From the NCBI RefSeq assembly GCF_004341845.1, contig NZ_SLVB01000003.1:558001-622000 (forward strand): DNA of 64,000 nucleotides, read 5' to 3'. The notes under the pieces were generated by a model. The model had not been told where the DNA came from, did no database searches, and was given only the letters and a program-made list of their open reading frames with translations. Both the position numbers and the translations under genes were made by a program. Below are positions 18,045-27,483 of this stretch, in pieces. The DNA comes from Novosphingobium sp. PhB165 (lineage in GTDB: Bacteria; Pseudomonadota; Alphaproteobacteria; Sphingomonadales; Sphingomonadaceae). Every line of letters starts with the position of its first letter. Within the stretch, counting starts at the first letter, position 1.

Positions 18045-18968
18045 ATGGCCGAGAATGGCCGCCACACCGAGCCCGGCTCGGGAGAAGGTGACAGTACCGG
18101 CACGCTCTGGCGTGTCTTCCGAAGGCTCTTCCAGAACGACGTCGATCAGTCGCTCCGCGCGCAGATCGAAGGCGTCATCAACGAGCACGAGGGCGACGCC
18201 GAGGAAACCAGCGCCGCCAAGGGCGATCTTTCGCCGCTGGAACGGCAGATGCTGCGCAACCTGCTCCACTTCAGCGAGCATGATGCCGACGACGTGGCCG
18301 TACCGCGCAGCGAGATCGTGGCGATCCCCGCCTCGGCCAAATGGGCCGACGTGATCGAGGCCTTTGCCGAGCACGGCCACAGCCGCATGCCGGTCTATGG
18401 AGATTCGCTCGACGCCATCAAGGGCATGATCCACATCAAGGACGTGTTCCCGATCCTCGCGCGCGGCGAACAGCCACCCGAGGATTGGTGCACGCTGCTG
18501 CGCCAGCCGCTCTACGTGCCGCAATCGCGCGGCGCGCTGGACGTGCTGGTCGACATGCGCGCCCAGCGCACGCATCTGGCCGTGGTGATCGATGAATATT
18601 CCGGCACCGATGGCCTCATCACGATCGAGGATCTTGTCGAGGAAATCGTGGGCAACATCGAGGATGAGCACGATGATGCCCCCGAAGAGTTGCTAATTTC
18701 GCAAGAGAGCGGTATCTGGGACGCCGACGCCCGCGTCGAGCTTGAGGATGTGGCGGAACGGATCGATCCGCGCCTCGCCGAAGTCGAGGAAGCGGTAGAC
18801 ACCCTGGGTGGCCTGGCATTCGTCCTGGCCGGTGGTGTCCCGGAAGTCGGCACGGTCCTCGAACACGGCAGCGGTTGGCGGATCGAAGTCACCGACGGCG
18901 ACGAACGGCGCGTGACGCGGCTTCGGCTCCATCCGCCCGCCCCGGAGGCGGCGGAAACACCAGATTAA
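18045..18968 (+). CDS. corC: CorC/HlyC-family CBS-pair protein
   Basis: 307 residues without membrane segments. An N-terminal acidic region is followed by two CBS domains (about 90-210, starting with PRSEIVAIPA and MRAQRTHLAVVIDEYSGTDGLITIEDLVEEIVGNIEDE). The C-terminal CorC_HlyC domain (about 230-300) contains AVDTLGGLAFVLAGGVPEVG. Members are tied to Mg/Co efflux or to membrane and ribosome homeostasis. The gene forms the ybeY-corC pair. Confidence 0.9.
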   Translation: MAENGRHTEPGSGEGDSTGTLWRVFRRLFQNDVDQSLRAQIEGVINEHEGDAEETSAAKGDLSPLERQMLRNLLHFSEHDADDVAVPRSEIVAIPASAKWADVIEAFAEHGHSRMPVYGDSLDAIKGMIHIKDVFPILARGEQPPEDWCTLLRQPLYVPQSRGALDVLVDMRAQRTHLAVVIDEYSGTDGLITIEDLVEEIVGNIEDEHDDAPEELLISQESGIWDADARVELEDVAERIDPRLAEVEEAVDTLGGLAFVLAGGVPEVGTVLEHGSGWRIEVTDGDERRVTRLRLHPPAPEAAETPD

Positions 18969-19021
18969 CCCCGGCGTCGCCATTCCGGTCGGCGCTGTAT
19001 TCCGAGTGAAAAGACGAGACA

Positions 19022-19906
19022 TTGCCAGTACGCCGACTCCCCCCGCTGCGCGCGCTTGAAGCCTTCGTCCGCGTCGTCCGCCTTGGTTCGGCCAAGGCGG
19101 CGGCTAACGAACTGGCGCTTTCCCCCTCCGCCCTCTCGCGCCGCGTTGCCGCGCTGGAGGATTTCACCGGCAAGCGCCTGTTCACGCGCCAGCACCAGTC
19201 GATGAAGCTGACCGACGAAGGCATGGCCTTCTACAACGTGGTCGGCCCCAAGCTGGAAGAACTGGCCGAAGCGGTGGAATCGCAGATCGATCGCGGTCAG
19301 GTCCTGCGCCTGCACTTGGGCGTGCCGTCGCTGTTCGGCGGCCAGCGCCTGTTCCCGCGCCTGCCGGAACTGCGCAAGCTGCACCCGCGCCTGCATATCG
19401 ACATCGATACCGGCACGCACCTTGAAGACCGCGTGGGCGACACGCTGGACGCCGCGATCATCCTCGCCAAGGAGCCGGACCCGGCCTACTATCGCATCCA
19501 GCTGGACCACAACAAGGTCTACGCCATCACCTCCAAGGAAATGGCCGCCGAGATCGGCAATGTCCCGGACGAGGCGATCCTGTCCAAGCAGACCTTCCTG
19601 ATCCATCAGGACCTGCCCGAGAGCCTCGACGCCTGGAAGCAGGCGATGGGCATGAACAAGCTGGAGCCCGCCTCGGTAGACCGTTTCGATTCCGGCCAGC
19701 TGGTGCTGGAAGCCGCGGCGCAGGGCCTTGGCATCGCCATCATGCACGACGATCACTTCCGCCGCAGCCACGATAACCGTCTGGCCCGGCTGTTCGACGT
19801 CGATGTCGAGAGCCCCTATCGCTACTGGTTCGTGTGCAAGCCGAAGGCGCTGGAGAGCCGCCCGGTGCGCATCTTCCACGAATGGCTGCTTCAGGCGGGG
19901 CTCTGA
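19022..19906 (+). CDS. LysR-type transcriptional regulator (GcvA-like)
   Basis: 294 residues starting with TTG (19022-19024). The winged-helix HTH is in the first 65 residues (LRALEAFVRVVRLGSAKAAANELALSPSALSRRVAALEDFTGKRLF), with a type-2 periplasmic-binding effector domain after it. Its arrangement resembles the GcvA group. It is followed convergently by the SulP permease gene with 4 bases between stops, so there is no nearby divergent target. The regulated genes are unknown. Confidence 0.85.
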   Translation: MPVRRLPPLRALEAFVRVVRLGSAKAAANELALSPSALSRRVAALEDFTGKRLFTRQHQSMKLTDEGMAFYNVVGPKLEELAEAVESQIDRGQVLRLHLGVPSLFGGQRLFPRLPELRKLHPRLHIDIDTGTHLEDRVGDTLDAAIILAKEPDPAYYRIQLDHNKVYAITSKEMAAEIGNVPDEAILSKQTFLIHQDLPESLDAWKQAMGMNKLEPASVDRFDSGQLVLEAAAQGLGIAIMHDDHFRRSHDNRLARLFDVDVESPYRYWFVCKPKALESRPVRIFHEWLLQAGL

Positions 19907-19910
19907 AACC

Positions 19911-21593
19911 TCACGTCTTTGCCGGATGGGCCGTCAGCCACGCCAACGCTTCGGCGGCGGCGGCCTGGGTTGATGCCCCCAACAGGGGCGTCGCGCCGAT
20001 GATGTGAACCGAGCCGCCGAGGTCCAGCTTGCCGGCTCGGGTCAACTGGTCCGCCAGCGCCGGACCTACACCGCTGAGGTAGAGCACGCCGCCGGCCTGG
20101 GCGATCTCGTCGGCATAGCGGTCCAGCACTTCGATGAACGTGGCCCCGGCCGGGCTATAGCCGCGCAGCCGCAGGATCGCCACGGGCGCGATCGCCTGCG
20201 AGGGATCGGGCAGCTTTTCGCCCAGCGTGCGCGCACCGGCGAAGAACAGGCTGCCGCGCACCTCCACAATGGTAATCGCGTGCGACGGCAGACGGGCCGG
20301 GGGCGCATCCTCGCGCACGCCGCCGTCGCTCTGGCGGGTCAGCGCGAACAGCGAAATGTCCGAAGCGGAGGACAGCAGGAAGGTCGCCACCGTCATCGCG
20401 ACGCCCACCGCGACGGCATTGGGGATGGACGTGAGCAGGGTTGCCGCGAAAGTCACCACGATCGCCCAGCGCGCGCCGCCGCCCACGCGCCAGACGCTCA
20501 GCGCCTCGCGCCAGTTCAGTGCGCCGATCCCTGCCACCACCATCAGCGCGGCCAGCACCGGCATCGGTACTTTCGCCACCAGATGCGGGATCAGCACCAC
20601 GAAGATCAGCATCCAGAGGCCGGAGAATATCGCCGCCCAGCGGGTGCGCGCGCCAAGGCTGATATTGAGCGCGGTCTGCCCCACCGATCCGCCCGCCGGA
20701 ATCGCGCCGAACAGGCTGCCGACAAGGTTGGCCGCGCCCTGCGCGATCATGTCGCGCGACACGTTCGGCTTCGATCCGTCGAGATTGAACGCGCCCTGGC
20801 TCACGCCCGCCGCCTGCACGGCGATGACCAGCGCGATCGCCAGCGCCGTCCCCGCAAGCTGCGCGGTCACGATGCCAAGGTGCGGAATCTGCGGGAGGGG
20901 CAAGCCGCTCTCCCCCTGCCGGCCCACCGTCGCCACATCGCTCCAGCCCAGCCACGCGATCAGCACCGTGGGCACCAGCAGCGCAATCAAAGGCGCCCAG
21001 TTGTCCAGCCTCGTGGGGCGGAGCAGCAGCAGGATTGCCAGCGCCAGCCCGCCGATGGCCGCCGCCTTTGGCACGATCGCATCCAGATGCGCGAACAGCG
21101 CCACCGTCTGCATCACCAGATTGCCCGGCGGCGGATGATAGCCCAGCAATTGCAGCAACTGGTCCAGCACCAGCGCCGCCGCCACGCCGAGCAGAAAGCC
21201 GGTCATCACCGCGTGCGAGACGAAGCGCACCAGTCGCCCCGCGCGCAGCAGCCCCAGCACAACCAAAAACCCGCCGATCAGCAGCACCAGCGCGGCCAGC
21301 GCCTGAGGGCGCAACCCGGCGGGGTAGGCGGACAGCGCCTCTGCCGCAGCAATGGCCGAGGCACTGGTGGCGCTGATGAGCAAACACTGGGTACTGACAA
21401 GCGCGCCGCCCACGGCAGGCGAGATGGCGCCGGTATAGAGACCCAGCACCGGATTGACGCCGACCATCGCCGCCGCCGCAAGACCATCGGGAATCGCAAC
21501 GACTGCCGCGATCAGGCCCGCGATGGGTTCACGCCCAAGCCTGCGCCACTTCCCGTGCGATCGGCTGTCGTCTGGAGAAGGCCCCGCGCTCAT
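19911..21593 (-). CDS. SulP-family anion permease with C-terminal STAS domain
   Basis: 560 residues. A transmembrane domain begins with EPIAGLIAAVVAIPDGLAAAAMVGVNPVLGLYTG, the conserved SulP entry, and has about 10-12 membrane helices. A C-terminal STAS domain (about 430-545, ITIVEVRGSLFFAGARTL) follows. Members transport sulfate, bicarbonate or dicarboxylates; no substrate can be assigned. There is no carbonic anhydrase gene alongside to suggest bicarbonate. Confidence 0.85.
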   Translation of the reverse strand: MSAGPSPDDSRSHGKWRRLGREPIAGLIAAVVAIPDGLAAAAMVGVNPVLGLYTGAISPAVGGALVSTQCLLISATSASAIAAAEALSAYPAGLRPQALAALVLLIGGFLVVLGLLRAGRLVRFVSHAVMTGFLLGVAAALVLDQLLQLLGYHPPPGNLVMQTVALFAHLDAIVPKAAAIGGLALAILLLLRPTRLDNWAPLIALLVPTVLIAWLGWSDVATVGRQGESGLPLPQIPHLGIVTAQLAGTALAIALVIAVQAAGVSQGAFNLDGSKPNVSRDMIAQGAANLVGSLFGAIPAGGSVGQTALNISLGARTRWAAIFSGLWMLIFVVLIPHLVAKVPMPVLAALMVVAGIGALNWREALSVWRVGGGARWAIVVTFAATLLTSIPNAVAVGVAMTVATFLLSSASDISLFALTRQSDGGVREDAPPARLPSHAITIVEVRGSLFFAGARTLGEKLPDPSQAIAPVAILRLRGYSPAGATFIEVLDRYADEIAQAGGVLYLSGVGPALADQLTRAGKLDLGGSVHIIGATPLLGASTQAAAAEALAWLTAHPAKT

Positions 21594-21671
21594 GCCCGGT
21601 GAATGCGCGCTATCTGCCGCGATGGATATACAGACTATCCCCGGTTCGGCAGGGCGACGGTACCAGAGGCG

Positions 21672-21702
21672 AAAAAGGGCGGCTCCTCACGGAACCGCCC
21701 CT
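21672..21702 (-). terminator. Intrinsic terminator of the cyclophilin gene
   Basis: A 10-bp stem: 21677-21686 (GGGCGGCTCC) pairs with 21691-21700 (GGAACCGCCC, G-U allowed). On the minus strand it is followed by TTTTT. It is located 30 bases beyond the stop. Confidence 0.85.
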
Positions 21703-21732
21703 TCGCATTTTCAGGCTTTCCCGAAAGGCCGA

Positions 21733-22203
<471 letters not shown>

Positions 22204-22375
22204 CGCAGTAGTCTCCAATGTTGTCCGTCCACGCAGAACTGGCCGCGCGGCACTGGCTTGCGACCGATATAAGGCGGATGACCGTAATGTCACGTCCACC
22301 TGAATTTGTGCCCCAATTTGCGCACATTTCCCTGCCCCGGTTGCAATTGCGGATTTGCCGCTTAGACCGGCCAGC

Positions 22376-23842
22376 ATGACGGAAACGGATCTTCAGGAAG
22401 AGCAGAGGGATCGCGCGTTGGGTGCGCAGGACGCTCCTCCCGATCCGGAGCCTGAATCCGGCCGCGATTCGGGCAAGGATTCGGATAGCCTCGACCGCGA
22501 CAACCACCTGAAATCCGACTTCGTACGCAGCGTGAAGGACGCGCTGCACGACGAGGATTTCGAGCGCGTCTACGACCTTGTCGAGCCGCTCCACCCGGCC
22601 GACATCGCCGACCTTTTCGAGCTGTTCGACGAGCACGAGCGCCTCGACCTTGCCCGCGCCATCCGGGACCTGATGAGCGTCGAGGTGATCGCCGAACTCA
22701 ACGACTGGGTGCGCGAAGCACTGGTCGAGGCGCTGCCCGCCGACGTCGTGGCCGAGATCGCCGAACAGCTGGACACTGACGACGCCGTCGCCATGCTGGA
22801 AGACCTCGACGAGGAGGACCAGCAGGCCGTCCTCGCCGAAATGGAGCCGGAAGACCGCGCGGCCATCGAAACCGCGCTGTCCTACCCCGAGGAATCCGCC
22901 GGCCGCCTGATGAGCCGCGATTTCGTCGCGGTGCCCGAGTCCATGACAGTGGGCGACCTTATCGATTTCCTGCGCGAACATCGCGAACTGCCCACCGAGT
23001 TCTGGGAAGTGTTCATCGTCGATCCGATGCACCGCCCGATCGGCACTTGCGCGCTCTCGTGGATCCTGCGCACCCCGCGCAACATTCCGCTGGGCGATGT
23101 GATGTCCCGCGATCAGACGCTGATCCCGGCCGACATGGACCAGGAAGAAGTCGCGCTGCGCTTCCAGAAATACGCGCTGATTTCGGCGGCGGTGGTCGAC
23201 GGCGTGGGCCGCCTGATCGGCCAGATCACGGTCGACGACATCGTCCACATCATTCAGGAAGAAGCGAGCGAGGATATCCTGCGCCTGTCCGGTGCAGGCG
23301 ACGGCGACATCAACGAACCGATCCTGGTCACCGTGCGCACGCGACTGGCGTGGCTGGTGGTCAACCTCGGCACGGCGATGCTGGCGTCCAGCGTGGTCGG
23401 GCTGTTCCAGGGCGCGATCACCAAGTTCGCGCTGCTGGCGGTCCTGATGCCGATCGTTTCGGGCATGGGCGGCAACGCGGGCACCCAGACGCTGGCCGTG
23501 GTCGTACGCGCGATCGCCACCAACCAGCTCACCGATTCGAACACCTGGCGCATGATCTTCCGCGAATTCCGGATCGCGATGACCAATGGCTTTGCCCTTG
23601 GCGCGCTGATCGGCACGGGGACGTGGCTGCTGTTCAACAACCCGCTGCTGGGTGCGGTGATTGCGACCGCCATGCTGGTGAACAACCTGACCGCAGGGCT
23701 GGCCGGCATCCTCGTGCCCGTCGCGCTCGACCGGTTCCGGATCGACCCCGCCGTATCTTCAGCCGTGTTCGTGACCACGGCGACGGATACGATGGGCTTC
23801 TTCTCGTTCCTTGGGCTGGCGGTGTTGACCGGACTGGCGTGA
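22376..23842 (+). CDS. mgtE: Magnesium transporter MgtE
   Basis: 488 residues. The N-terminal MgtE_N helical domain (about 60-160, LHPADIADLFELFDEHERL) is followed by a pair of CBS domains (about 165-290, RLMSRDFVAVPESMTVGDLIDFL). A C-terminal membrane domain of five helices starts near RTRLAWLVVNLGTAML. The channel motif NAGTQTLAVVVRAIA is intact. It imports Mg2+ and is gated by cytosolic Mg2+ through the N and CBS domains. The ATG at 22376 is chosen over the in-frame 22355. Confidence 0.95.
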   Translation: MTETDLQEEQRDRALGAQDAPPDPEPESGRDSGKDSDSLDRDNHLKSDFVRSVKDALHDEDFERVYDLVEPLHPADIADLFELFDEHERLDLARAIRDLMSVEVIAELNDWVREALVEALPADVVAEIAEQLDTDDAVAMLEDLDEEDQQAVLAEMEPEDRAAIETALSYPEESAGRLMSRDFVAVPESMTVGDLIDFLREHRELPTEFWEVFIVDPMHRPIGTCALSWILRTPRNIPLGDVMSRDQTLIPADMDQEEVALRFQKYALISAAVVDGVGRLIGQITVDDIVHIIQEEASEDILRLSGAGDGDINEPILVTVRTRLAWLVVNLGTAMLASSVVGLFQGAITKFALLAVLMPIVSGMGGNAGTQTLAVVVRAIATNQLTDSNTWRMIFREFRIAMTNGFALGALIGTGTWLLFNNPLLGAVIATAMLVNNLTAGLAGILVPVALDRFRIDPAVSSAVFVTTATDTMGFFSFLGLAVLTGLA

Positions 23843-23885
23843 TCGCCGAGTTCGCGCTTGGCGAAAGTTGAGAGGGCGCAAAGGC

Positions 23886-23916
23886 AGCGGGGCCCCCGCC
23901 TTCGCGGGGGCGACGA
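23886..23916. repeat. CCCCGCCTTCGCGGGG-type palindromic repeat
   Basis: A single palindromic unit 44 bases past the mgtE stop. Confidence 0.75.
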
Positions 23917-24021
23917 AAGTGTTGTGGCCGGCTCGTCAGACATTTCCCTGAACAAGGCCCGCACCCCACCGCCCCTTGCCTCGAACAAACCGGCGGCAAC
24001 GTCCCCTCACCACCACCTCCA

Positions 24022-24102
24022 ACCCGCTCAGCCTGAGCCTGTCGAAGGCCCCGAGACGAGGCGCCACGCCTCCCCATCCTTCGACAAGCTCAGGATGAGC
24101 GG
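24022..24102. repeat. Dispersed inverted repeat, GACAAGCTCAG family
   Basis: The arms are CCGCTCAGCCTGAGCCTGTC and GACAAGCTCAGGATGAGCGG. It is the same layout as the copy at 12095-12175. Confidence 0.8.
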
Positions 24103-24180
24103 AGTGGGGGCACCCGCCAGCCGCAAAGCTTTACACAAAACCCACTGGCCCTCACCCCCGCCCGCTCCTATCTAGCGTCG

Positions 24181-24582
24181 ATGCCGCTGCACATGACCAA
24201 GATCGCCTTCTCCGCCGAGAGCCCGGCGGACCTTCGCGCATGGCTGGAAAGCCACGATGACGTGGGCGAGGCGCGGCTCACCACGCGCTATCTGCCCAAG
24301 CGGCACGAAGAGATGGTCGGCGGCTCGCTCTATTGGATCTACGAGCACGCGCTGATCGGCCGCTCCGAAATCCTCGGCTTCGAGCAGCGCGACGATGGCC
24401 GCTGGTGGATCCGGCTGGCGCCGCAACTCGTGCCCGTCGTCACCAAGCCCAAGCGCGCGCATCAGGGCTGGCGCTATCTGGCCGAGGCCGACGCCCCGCG
24501 CGACCTTCAGGATGGCGAGACCGCCGGCGACGCCATGCCGCCCGCCCTCGCCCGCGAACTGGCCAAGCTCGGACTGGTCTAA
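24181..24582 (+). CDS. DUF1489 family protein
   Basis: 133 residues of the alphaproteobacterial DUF1489 family (usually about 140). Recognisable stretches are LTTRYLPKRHEEMVGGSLYWI and IGRSEILGFE, with RWWIRLAPQLVPV further on. It has no membrane segment or signal peptide. Function is unknown. It is followed after about 200 bases by a hydrolase gene on the same strand; the spacing does not require an operon. Confidence 0.75.
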   Translation: MPLHMTKIAFSAESPADLRAWLESHDDVGEARLTTRYLPKRHEEMVGGSLYWIYEHALIGRSEILGFEQRDDGRWWIRLAPQLVPVVTKPKRAHQGWRYLAEADAPRDLQDGETAGDAMPPALARELAKLGLV

Positions 24583-24782
24583 CTCGGGCCGATCTGGCCT
24601 CGATCCATGGCGCGCAGCGGCCGCCCCGTCGCTTGCGCTTGAAAGGCGGGCAAGGCTCCACTAGCCTCCGCCCGTCGCCTCATAATCCAGATTCGCCCAT
24701 GTTGTCCGAAACTTGCCGGACGACCCGGGCGCGCATGTTCGACTTTCCTCTCCTCCCCAACATGACGGAAAAGGACCGAGCC

Positions 24783-25619
24783 ATGAGCTTCGTCACCACC
24801 AAGGACGGCGTTGAAATCTTCTTCAAGGACTGGGGCCCCAAGGAGGCCCAGCCGATCATGTTCCACCACGGCTGGCCGCTTTCGGCCGACGACTGGGACG
24901 CGCAGATGCTGTTTTTCCTCCAGCACGGCTTCCGCGTGGTCGCGCATGACCGGCGCGGCCATGGGCGGTCTACGCAAGTGAGCGATGGGCACACGATGGA
25001 CCACTATGCCGCCGATGCTTTCGCGGTGGTGGAGCATCTTGACCTGCGCAACGTCGTGCATATCGGCCATTCCACCGGCGGCGGCGAAGTGGCGCGCTAT
25101 GTCGCGCGGCATGGCCAGCCGTCCGGGCGCGTGGCCAAGGCCGTGCTGATGAGCGCGGTGCCGCCGCTGATGCTGCAGACTCCGGAAAATCCGGGCGGCC
25201 TGCCGATCGAGGTCTTCGACAGCTTCCGCGCCGGGCTCGCCGCCAATCGTGCGCAGTTCTATATCGACGTGCCGAGCGGGCCCTTCTACGGCTTCAACCG
25301 CCCCGGTGCCGAGGTGATCCAGGGCGCCATCAACAACTGGTGGCGGCAGGGCATGATCGGCAGCGCCAAGGCGCATTACGACGGTATCAAGGCCTTCTCG
25401 GAAACCGACCAGACCGAGGACCTGAAAGCGATCACCGTGCCCACGCTCTGCCTGCACGGGGATGACGATCAGGTCGTCCCGATCGACGACGCCTCGCGCA
25501 AATCGGTCGAACTGCTGCCGAACGGGTCGATCAAGGTCTATCCCGGCTATCCGCACGGCATGCACACGACTCATGCGGACGCGATCAACGCCGATCTGCT
25601 GGCGTTCATCCAGAGCTGA
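24783..25619 (+). CDS. Alpha/beta hydrolase, non-heme chloroperoxidase/esterase-like
   Basis: 278 residues from the ATG at 24783 (MSFVTTKDGVEIFFKDWG), with GGACCGAG upstream. HGWPLSADDWDAQM provides the oxyanion region. The nucleophile elbow is GHSTGGGEVARYVARHG, the Asp is in CLHGDDDQVVP and the His in YPGYPHGMHTTHADAIN. This set of motifs is characteristic of the cofactor-free chloroperoxidase/arylesterase group. The in-vivo role is usually ester hydrolysis. In-frame upstream starts from 24333 run through the DUF1489 gene and are rejected. Confidence 0.88.
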   Translation: MSFVTTKDGVEIFFKDWGPKEAQPIMFHHGWPLSADDWDAQMLFFLQHGFRVVAHDRRGHGRSTQVSDGHTMDHYAADAFAVVEHLDLRNVVHIGHSTGGGEVARYVARHGQPSGRVAKAVLMSAVPPLMLQTPENPGGLPIEVFDSFRAGLAANRAQFYIDVPSGPFYGFNRPGAEVIQGAINNWWRQGMIGSAKAHYDGIKAFSETDQTEDLKAITVPTLCLHGDDDQVVPIDDASRKSVELLPNGSIKVYPGYPHGMHTTHADAINADLLAFIQS

Positions 25620-25651
25620 CCGGTAGAGGGCGGGCTAACACTGCCATCGAC

Positions 25652-25740
25652 CCGTCGCCCCCGCGAAGGCGGGGGCCCCGCTGCCTTTTTGCTACGCCGC
25701 AAGAAGAAGCGGGATCCCCGCCTTCGCGGGGATGACGGGT
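25652..25740. repeat. Composite palindromic repeat (two units)
   Basis: Two palindromic units at about 25652-25682 and 25708-25740 face each other across a short spacer. It follows the hydrolase stop by 33 bases. Confidence 0.8.
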
Positions 25741-25811
25741 GGAACACGGGCGCGTGGTAGTGGAACGCACTGTAATTTGACGCAAAGCGACGAAACGGTC
25801 AGCATCATCGG

Positions 25812-26744
25812 ATGATCCGCCGCCTCGTCGCTTTCGCGCTGTGCCTTGCACTCCCGCTATCCGCCGTCGGGGCCGCAACTCCGGCTCCGCCGCAGATCCT
25901 GACCGAAGACGTCGACCGCTTCTTCCGCCTCTACGACGCAGCGAGCGGACATCCCACTGCCGAGCAACTGGACAACGATTACCTCAGCCCCGGCACGGCC
26001 GGCCTGCACGAGATCGCGAAACTGCGTACAGTCACTGGGCCCCGGATCGCCGCCAATATCGCCGCTCATCCCCAAGTCTACGAGAAAGCCCGAAGCTGCC
26101 TTGCCGTGCTACCCGCCGTGAAGCTGCGGCTGGCCAAGGCTTTCGCTAAGCTGGCGGCGCTCTATCCCGAGGCGAGGTTCCCGCCAGTGACGTTCGTGAT
26201 CGGGCGTGGGCGGCCGGTCGGGCTCACCGACGACAGCGGGGTGACGATGGGGCTGGAGGCGCTCTGTTCGGCGGACTTCATGGACCCGAATGTCGAGGAC
26301 CGCTTCGTCCACACCATCGCCCACGAATACGGCCATATCCAGCAATCGGCTGCGCAGCAGGCGCTCGAACCCGATGCACCCGGCGCGACGGTGCTGGCGA
26401 TGTCACTGATGGAAGGCGCGGGCGAGTTCACCGCCGAACTGATCTCCGGCGGCGTCGGCGACTACCAGCACGCGGCATGGACCAAGGGCCGCGAGGCCGA
26501 GATCGAGAACGCCTTCCTGCGAGATATGGACAAGACCGATCTCTCGGCATGGATGTACAACGGCGTCGGCGATGCGGCGCATCCCGGCGACCTCGGGTAC
26601 TGGGTCGGCTATCGAATCATCAAGGCCTATTATGCCCGTGCGCATGACAAGAAGCAGGCCCTGCGCGAGATCTACGCGATGCGCGATCCCAAGGCGTTTC
26701 TGACCGAGAGCGGCTGGAAACCGGGGATGACCATTGCGGGCTAG
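25812..26744 (+). CDS. Secreted DUF2268-like zinc metalloprotease
   Basis: 310 residues with a signal peptide (LVAFALCLALPLSAVGAA). The zinc-binding motif HEYGH is near residue 176 (FVHTIAHEYGHIQQ), and a downstream Glu in MEGAGEFTAELISGG is a probable third ligand. The YWVGYRIIKAYYARAHDKKQAL segment is typical of DUF2268, a family of predicted Zn-dependent proteases. Exported to the periplasm or beyond; the target is unknown. It stands alone between repeat blocks. Confidence 0.75.
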   Translation: MIRRLVAFALCLALPLSAVGAATPAPPQILTEDVDRFFRLYDAASGHPTAEQLDNDYLSPGTAGLHEIAKLRTVTGPRIAANIAAHPQVYEKARSCLAVLPAVKLRLAKAFAKLAALYPEARFPPVTFVIGRGRPVGLTDDSGVTMGLEALCSADFMDPNVEDRFVHTIAHEYGHIQQSAAQQALEPDAPGATVLAMSLMEGAGEFTAELISGGVGDYQHAAWTKGREAEIENAFLRDMDKTDLSAWMYNGVGDAAHPGDLGYWVGYRIIKAYYARAHDKKQALREIYAMRDPKAFLTESGWKPGMTIAG

Positions 26745-26992
26745 GACCCGCCGAGTTTCCGCCTGAATCTCGCGCTTTTTCGAACATCGAAATTGGGCAT
26801 GACGCAGAGATGCACGCACCGTGCCGCAATCTCTTTATCGCACGGCGCGGTAACCGCAGCCTTGGAGAAGAACGCGGCTTGCCACGCAACGCCACTCCTC
26901 CGCGTCTCCGCGTGAACCCATTTTTCTTTTTCAGTGCCGGGTTCGATGAGCGGCGGAAATTGCCCAAAAGTTGGCTGCCTCTCCCTCTCACA

Positions 26993-27072
26993 CCCCGCTC
27001 ATCCTGAGCCTGTCGAAGGATGGAACCTCGCGCCCCGCCTCCGGGGGCTTCGACAAGCTCAGCCTGAGCGGG
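26993..27072. repeat. Dispersed inverted repeat, GACAAGCTCAG family
   Basis: CCGCTCATCCTGAGCCTGTC on the left and GACAAGCTCAGCCTGAGCGG on the right flank a GC-rich centre. Confidence 0.8.
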
Positions 27073-27180
27073 TTGGGAGGTCAGTCAGTCAATTGGCAAG
27101 GTGATGATGGCTGTTTCGGCCCCGGCAGGATCGCGGAGCATGATGGCCGGATTAGAGAAGATGCGAGACTTCCTCCTCCA

Positions 27181-27316
27181 CGTCATCCTGAACTTGTTTC
27201 AGTATCCATCTCGCGACCGGTACTGCGCTTTGATCCGCAATGCGCGCTCGCCGCGCCCTTCCCCCGCCGTTCGGAACAGGCCGAGGAATGGATCCTGAAA
27301 CAAGTTCAGGATGACG
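27181..27316. repeat. Inverted repeat with CGTCATCCTGAACTTGTTTC arms
   Basis: The left arm at 27181-27208 and the right arm at about 27290-27316 are near-perfect reverse complements (GAAACAAGTTCAGGATGACG). The centre is about 80 bases and unrelated to the other families. It is the only copy in this window. Confidence 0.75.
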
Positions 27317-27429
27317 ATTCGCGAGGAACCACCCTTCCTCCATTGTCATCCCAGCTTCCGCAATGACGGCGAGTCCGGAACGTCCACTCCGACTCAAAAC
27401 CGCGCGCGACACACCGTGCACAAACGAAA

Positions 27430-27457
27430 GGCCGGAAGCGGTTGCCCGCTTCCGGCC
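27430..27457 (-). terminator. Intrinsic terminator of the amidohydrolase gene
   Basis: The 11-bp stem GGCCGGAAGCG/CGCTTCCGGCC has a 6-base loop, with CCTTTCGTTTG following on the minus strand. It is 27 bases past the stop. Confidence 0.85.
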
Positions 27458-27483
27458 CTCTCCTTGAGAACAAGCCCGATAAA

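Larger units (their letters stand above)
23843..24180. other. Intergenic region downstream of mgtE
   Basis: It holds two repeat families: a palindrome at 23886-23916, which may also end mgtE transcripts, and a GACAAGCTCAG element at 24022-24102. No gene was seen. Confidence 0.55.
26745..27483. other. Long repeat-rich intergenic region
   Basis: It holds a stretch related to the tail at 54478-54535 (TCTCCGCGT motif near 26905-26920), an inverted repeat at 26993-27072, a second repeat family at 27181-27316 and the terminator at 27430-27457. No protein-coding gene is convincing here. Confidence 0.6.
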